A stretch of 64,000 nucleotides of DNA from an uncultured Alphaproteobacteria bacterium (lineage in GTDB: Bacteria; Pseudomonadota; Alphaproteobacteria; Bin95): NCBI GenBank assembly GCA_938083135.1, contig CALLKY010000033.1:1-64000 (forward strand), read 5' to 3'. Below, one piece after another: positions 61,838 through 64,000 of the stretch. Position numbers and translations under genes: made by a program. How positions within the stretch are numbered: position 1 is the stretch's first letter; each line of letters begins with the position of its first letter. Below the pieces are notes generated by a model that saw only the letters and a program-made list of their open reading frames with translations, was not told the DNA's origin and did no database searches.

Positions 61838-63424
61838 TTACTCCGCCTTCCCCCACCCGCCAGCGCCGGGCGATTCGACCAGCGCCATGGACCCGTCCGG
61901 AACCAGTCGGTCGCCGGTTTTACCGGGCAATGGCGTTTCATCGCCATTGGCACCGATAAAGCCGAACCGGCCTTTGCCGCCGTCTCCACCGCCTTGTAGG
62001 CCCCAGGGCGCATGGCGGAAGCGTTCGCCGACGCCGTTGAAGGTGCAAGCGTGATCTACGGGTTTCACGACCCTACGAATGCCGCGCCCGCCTGGATGCT
62101 TGCCTGCACCCCCTGAATTCGGCACGAGACCGTATTCCAGCACCATCAACGGATATTCCATTTCGATGGCTTCAACGGGCAAGTTGGATGTATTGGTAAT
62201 GCCGGTTTGAACGCCATCCTTGCCGGGCTTGGTGGGCCTGCCACCCGCACCGCCGCCAATGGTCTCCAGATACACATATGCCTCACCATTGCGGGGATCG
62301 ATCCCAGAGAAAACGGCCATTGTATTGGCGCCGTTAGGGGCGGCGGGCACTCTGTCTGGCAGTGCCGGGGCCAGGGCTCCCATGACAACATCGATGACCC
62401 GTTGGCAGGTATGGGCCCGTCCAGCGACAGGGGCTGGGAACACGGCGTTGCATACAGTTGCTTCGGGGGCAGTGATAGGCGCGCAGTCAATAACAGCCTG
62501 GGTGTTCGGCGCTTCCGGGTCCAGCAGCGCTTTGATCGCGTAGATCACGGCGGCCTGTGTGGCGTTCAGTGTCATGTTGACGTTGCCCGGCACTTGCGGG
62601 CTGGAGCCGGCAAAGTCGAAGCTAAGCTTGCCGCCCTTCGCCACAATCGTCACTTCAAAAACGATGTCGAACGTCTCAACGCCGTCATCATCCATCATGT
62701 CGCGGAAGTTATAGGTCCCGTCTGGCACCTGCTTTAGCGCGTCGGCGATGCGGGCGGCGGAGCGGTCCAGCAATTGGCGGAACCCGGCGCGCATCGTTTT
62801 CGCACCGTAGCGCGCGCCCAATTCCTGCATGCGGCGAACGCCAAGCTTGGCAGCGGCGATCTGGGCGTAGTAGTCGCCCCGGCGTTCTGTTGGCGCGCGG
62901 GCGTTCAGCAGGAAGATGTCCAGGATTTCCTGGTTGATTTCATCCTTAGTTCCAATACGCGTGACGGGAATACGCAGGCCTTCCTGGAAAATCTCCGTCA
63001 TCCCGCCAGACATACTACCAGCGGCCATGCCGCCAATATCAGCATGGTGCGCGATGTTGCAGACGAAGCCGACCAGGAGCCCATCAACGAATACGGGTGC
63101 TGCGAAATTCACATCCGGCAAGTGCGTGCCGCCCGCGGTATGCGGATCATTGGCGACAAATAGGTCGCCTGCGTGAATATCATCGCCGTATTTTTCGATC
63201 ACACAGCGCATCAGGCCGCTCATGGAAGCGACATGAATTGGCAGGCTCATATCCGCCTGGGCGATCAGGTCACCGTCGGCATTCATGATCGCGGTTGAGT
63301 GGTCGTGACGTTCTTTAATATTCGTGGAATAGCTCGCCTTCATCAGCGCGACGAAGCTTTCGTCATTAATGGATTTGAGCGCATTGGTGAGGATTTCGAG
63401 GCCGATAGCGTCAAGTTCAGCCAT
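61838..63424 (-). CDS. hyuB: Hydantoinase B/oxoprolinase family protein
   Basis: The protein has 528 residues and is full length for HyuB: LDAIGLEILTNALKSINDE at the start, KERHDHSTAIMNADGDLIAQ, FVANDPHTAGGTHLPDVNF, and FDFAGSSPQVPGNVNMTLNA; the C-terminus has NSGGAGKHPGGRGI. HyuB pairs with HyuA in ATP-dependent hydrolysis of hydantoins, oxoproline or related cyclic amides. It starts 2 bases after the HyuA stop and converges with the duplicated unknown gene. Confidence 0.92.
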   Translation of the reverse strand: MAELDAIGLEILTNALKSINDESFVALMKASYSTNIKERHDHSTAIMNADGDLIAQADMSLPIHVASMSGLMRCVIEKYGDDIHAGDLFVANDPHTAGGTHLPDVNFAAPVFVDGLLVGFVCNIAHHADIGGMAAGSMSGGMTEIFQEGLRIPVTRIGTKDEINQEILDIFLLNARAPTERRGDYYAQIAAAKLGVRRMQELGARYGAKTMRAGFRQLLDRSAARIADALKQVPDGTYNFRDMMDDDGVETFDIVFEVTIVAKGGKLSFDFAGSSPQVPGNVNMTLNATQAAVIYAIKALLDPEAPNTQAVIDCAPITAPEATVCNAVFPAPVAGRAHTCQRVIDVVMGALAPALPDRVPAAPNGANTMAVFSGIDPRNGEAYVYLETIGGGAGGRPTKPGKDGVQTGITNTSNLPVEAIEMEYPLMVLEYGLVPNSGGAGKHPGGRGIRRVVKPVDHACTFNGVGERFRHAPWGLQGGGDGGKGRFGFIGANGDETPLPGKTGDRLVPDGSMALVESPGAGGWGKAE

Positions 63425-63426
63425 AA

Positions 63427-64000
63427 TTATGCCCCCTTCAGAGCGATGAGCATTGAGCCGTCTGGGCGGACATCTACTATGTCTCCCGGATGCACCGGCG
63501 TCGTTGCGTCTAATTGGTCGATGATGGCGGGGCCGGTGAACGTCATGCCCGGTGCCAGGGTTTCCCGGCGATAAATCGGCGTTTCCATCGAATCCTTGCC
63601 ATCAAACCATACCGGGCGATGGCCGGTTGGTTCCGGCATAGGCTGGGCCTTGCCCGGTTCTGGCATGTCCTCGGCATCGTAAAGCCGCCCACGGGCTGTC
63701 ATGCGGAAGTTGACGATTTCAATCGCCGCCCCCGGGTCATGGAAGCCGTAAGCGCGGTCATGGGCAGCGAAGAATGCGTTCGCCAGCGCTGTGGTATCCG
63801 GCATGTCAGTGCCAGATAGGCTGGGCGCAGAGGCGACGGGAACGATCAGCTCAAAGTTCTGGCCGACATAGCGAAGATCCAGCGCCAATTCCATGGTGCG
63901 GGTTGCATCGGGCAGGTTTTCAGCATCGAACCATTCTGCAGCGCGGGTGGCGAGGCTCGTCACCGTATTCGCCGCAACGCTCATCTGATCCGCATGGAGG
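63427..64000 (-). CDS. hyuA: Hydantoinase A/oxoprolinase family protein, C-terminal part
   Basis: The frame is open from the window edge to the TAA at 63427-63429, showing about 190 C-terminal residues. ALDLRYVGQNFELIVPV and FFAAHDRAYGFHDPGAAIEIVNFRM, then GPAIIDQLDATTPVHPGD, match the end of HyuA. The remaining, larger N-terminal part with the ATPase motifs lies beyond base 64000. An ATG at 63984 is internal to the family and not the real start. Confidence 0.9.
   Translation of the reverse strand, partial: LHADQMSVAANTVTSLATRAAEWFDAENLPDATRTMELALDLRYVGQNFELIVPVASAPSLSGTDMPDTTALANAFFAAHDRAYGFHDPGAAIEIVNFRMTARGRLYDAEDMPEPGKAQPMPEPTGHRPVWFDGKDSMETPIYRRETLAPGMTFTGPAIIDQLDATTPVHPGDIVDVRPDGSMLIALKGA

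Overview
The window reads as about 64 kb of chromosome from a free-living, probably marine or aquatic alphaproteobacterium. This is inferred from gene content: the rpmH-rnpA-yidD-yidC-yihA-argB block, small alphaproteobacterial families (DUF1491, TIGR02186, DUF465), a Caulobacter-type ceramide cluster, a sulfite-oxidising SoeABC complex and form II CoxMSL-like molybdenum enzymes. The DNA is fairly GC-rich and densely coded. I found no rRNA, tRNA, CRISPR array, insertion sequence or prophage.

Layout. 1-7.1 kb holds a possible ion-driven envelope machine: a very long Pro/Ala-rich exported protein ending in an OmpA-like domain, a MotA/TolQ/ExbB channel, and a MotB/OmpA protein with a giant coiled coil. 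7.2-13 kb is metabolic (IlvD/Edd dehydratase, alpha/beta hydrolase, luciferase-like oxidoreductase, PLP decarboxylase). 13-17.2 kb has DUF465, TIGR02444, PilZ, YciB and a chemoreceptor. 17.3-21 kb has an amidase facing a three-gene operon: hydroxypyruvate isomerase, a 90-residue unknown, and a GrdB/PrdB-like selenoprotein whose in-frame TGA is followed by a bacterial-type SECIS hairpin. 21-25 kb holds two linked phosphorelay proteins. 25-27 kb has a Bax-like glucosaminidase and an Nfu protein.

27.2-34.0 kb is a sulfite module on the minus strand: TauE/SafE permease, TIGR02186 protein, universal stress protein, SoeA, SoeB, SoeC. 34.8-39.1 kb is a sphingolipid operon: acyl-AMP ligase, ceramide reductase-like epimerase, acyl carrier protein, serine palmitoyltransferase. 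The ceramide synthase gene is not in the window. 39.3-49 kb holds PmbA, a MoxR/VWA (CoxD/CoxE-like) pair, an M20 peptidase, and a CoxM-CoxS-CoxL set followed by a short-chain dehydrogenase with an altered active site.

49-53 kb holds an unknown secreted protein and a VTT membrane protein-histidine kinase-Tam operon. 53-58 kb is the housekeeping rpmH-to-argB block plus an HNH nuclease. 58-64 kb holds an Atm1-type exporter, a 2-oxoglutarate oxygenase translationally coupled to an internally duplicated protein I do not recognise, and a hydantoinase B/A pair running off the end.

The points most worth a second look are the recoded TGA at 19435-19437 and its operon, the ceramide operon with two perfect palindromes ahead of it, the MotA/MotB-like envelope set, the duplicated unknown protein at 60993-61829, and a dispersed palindromic element present as two inverted copies 10 kb apart, each between convergent genes.
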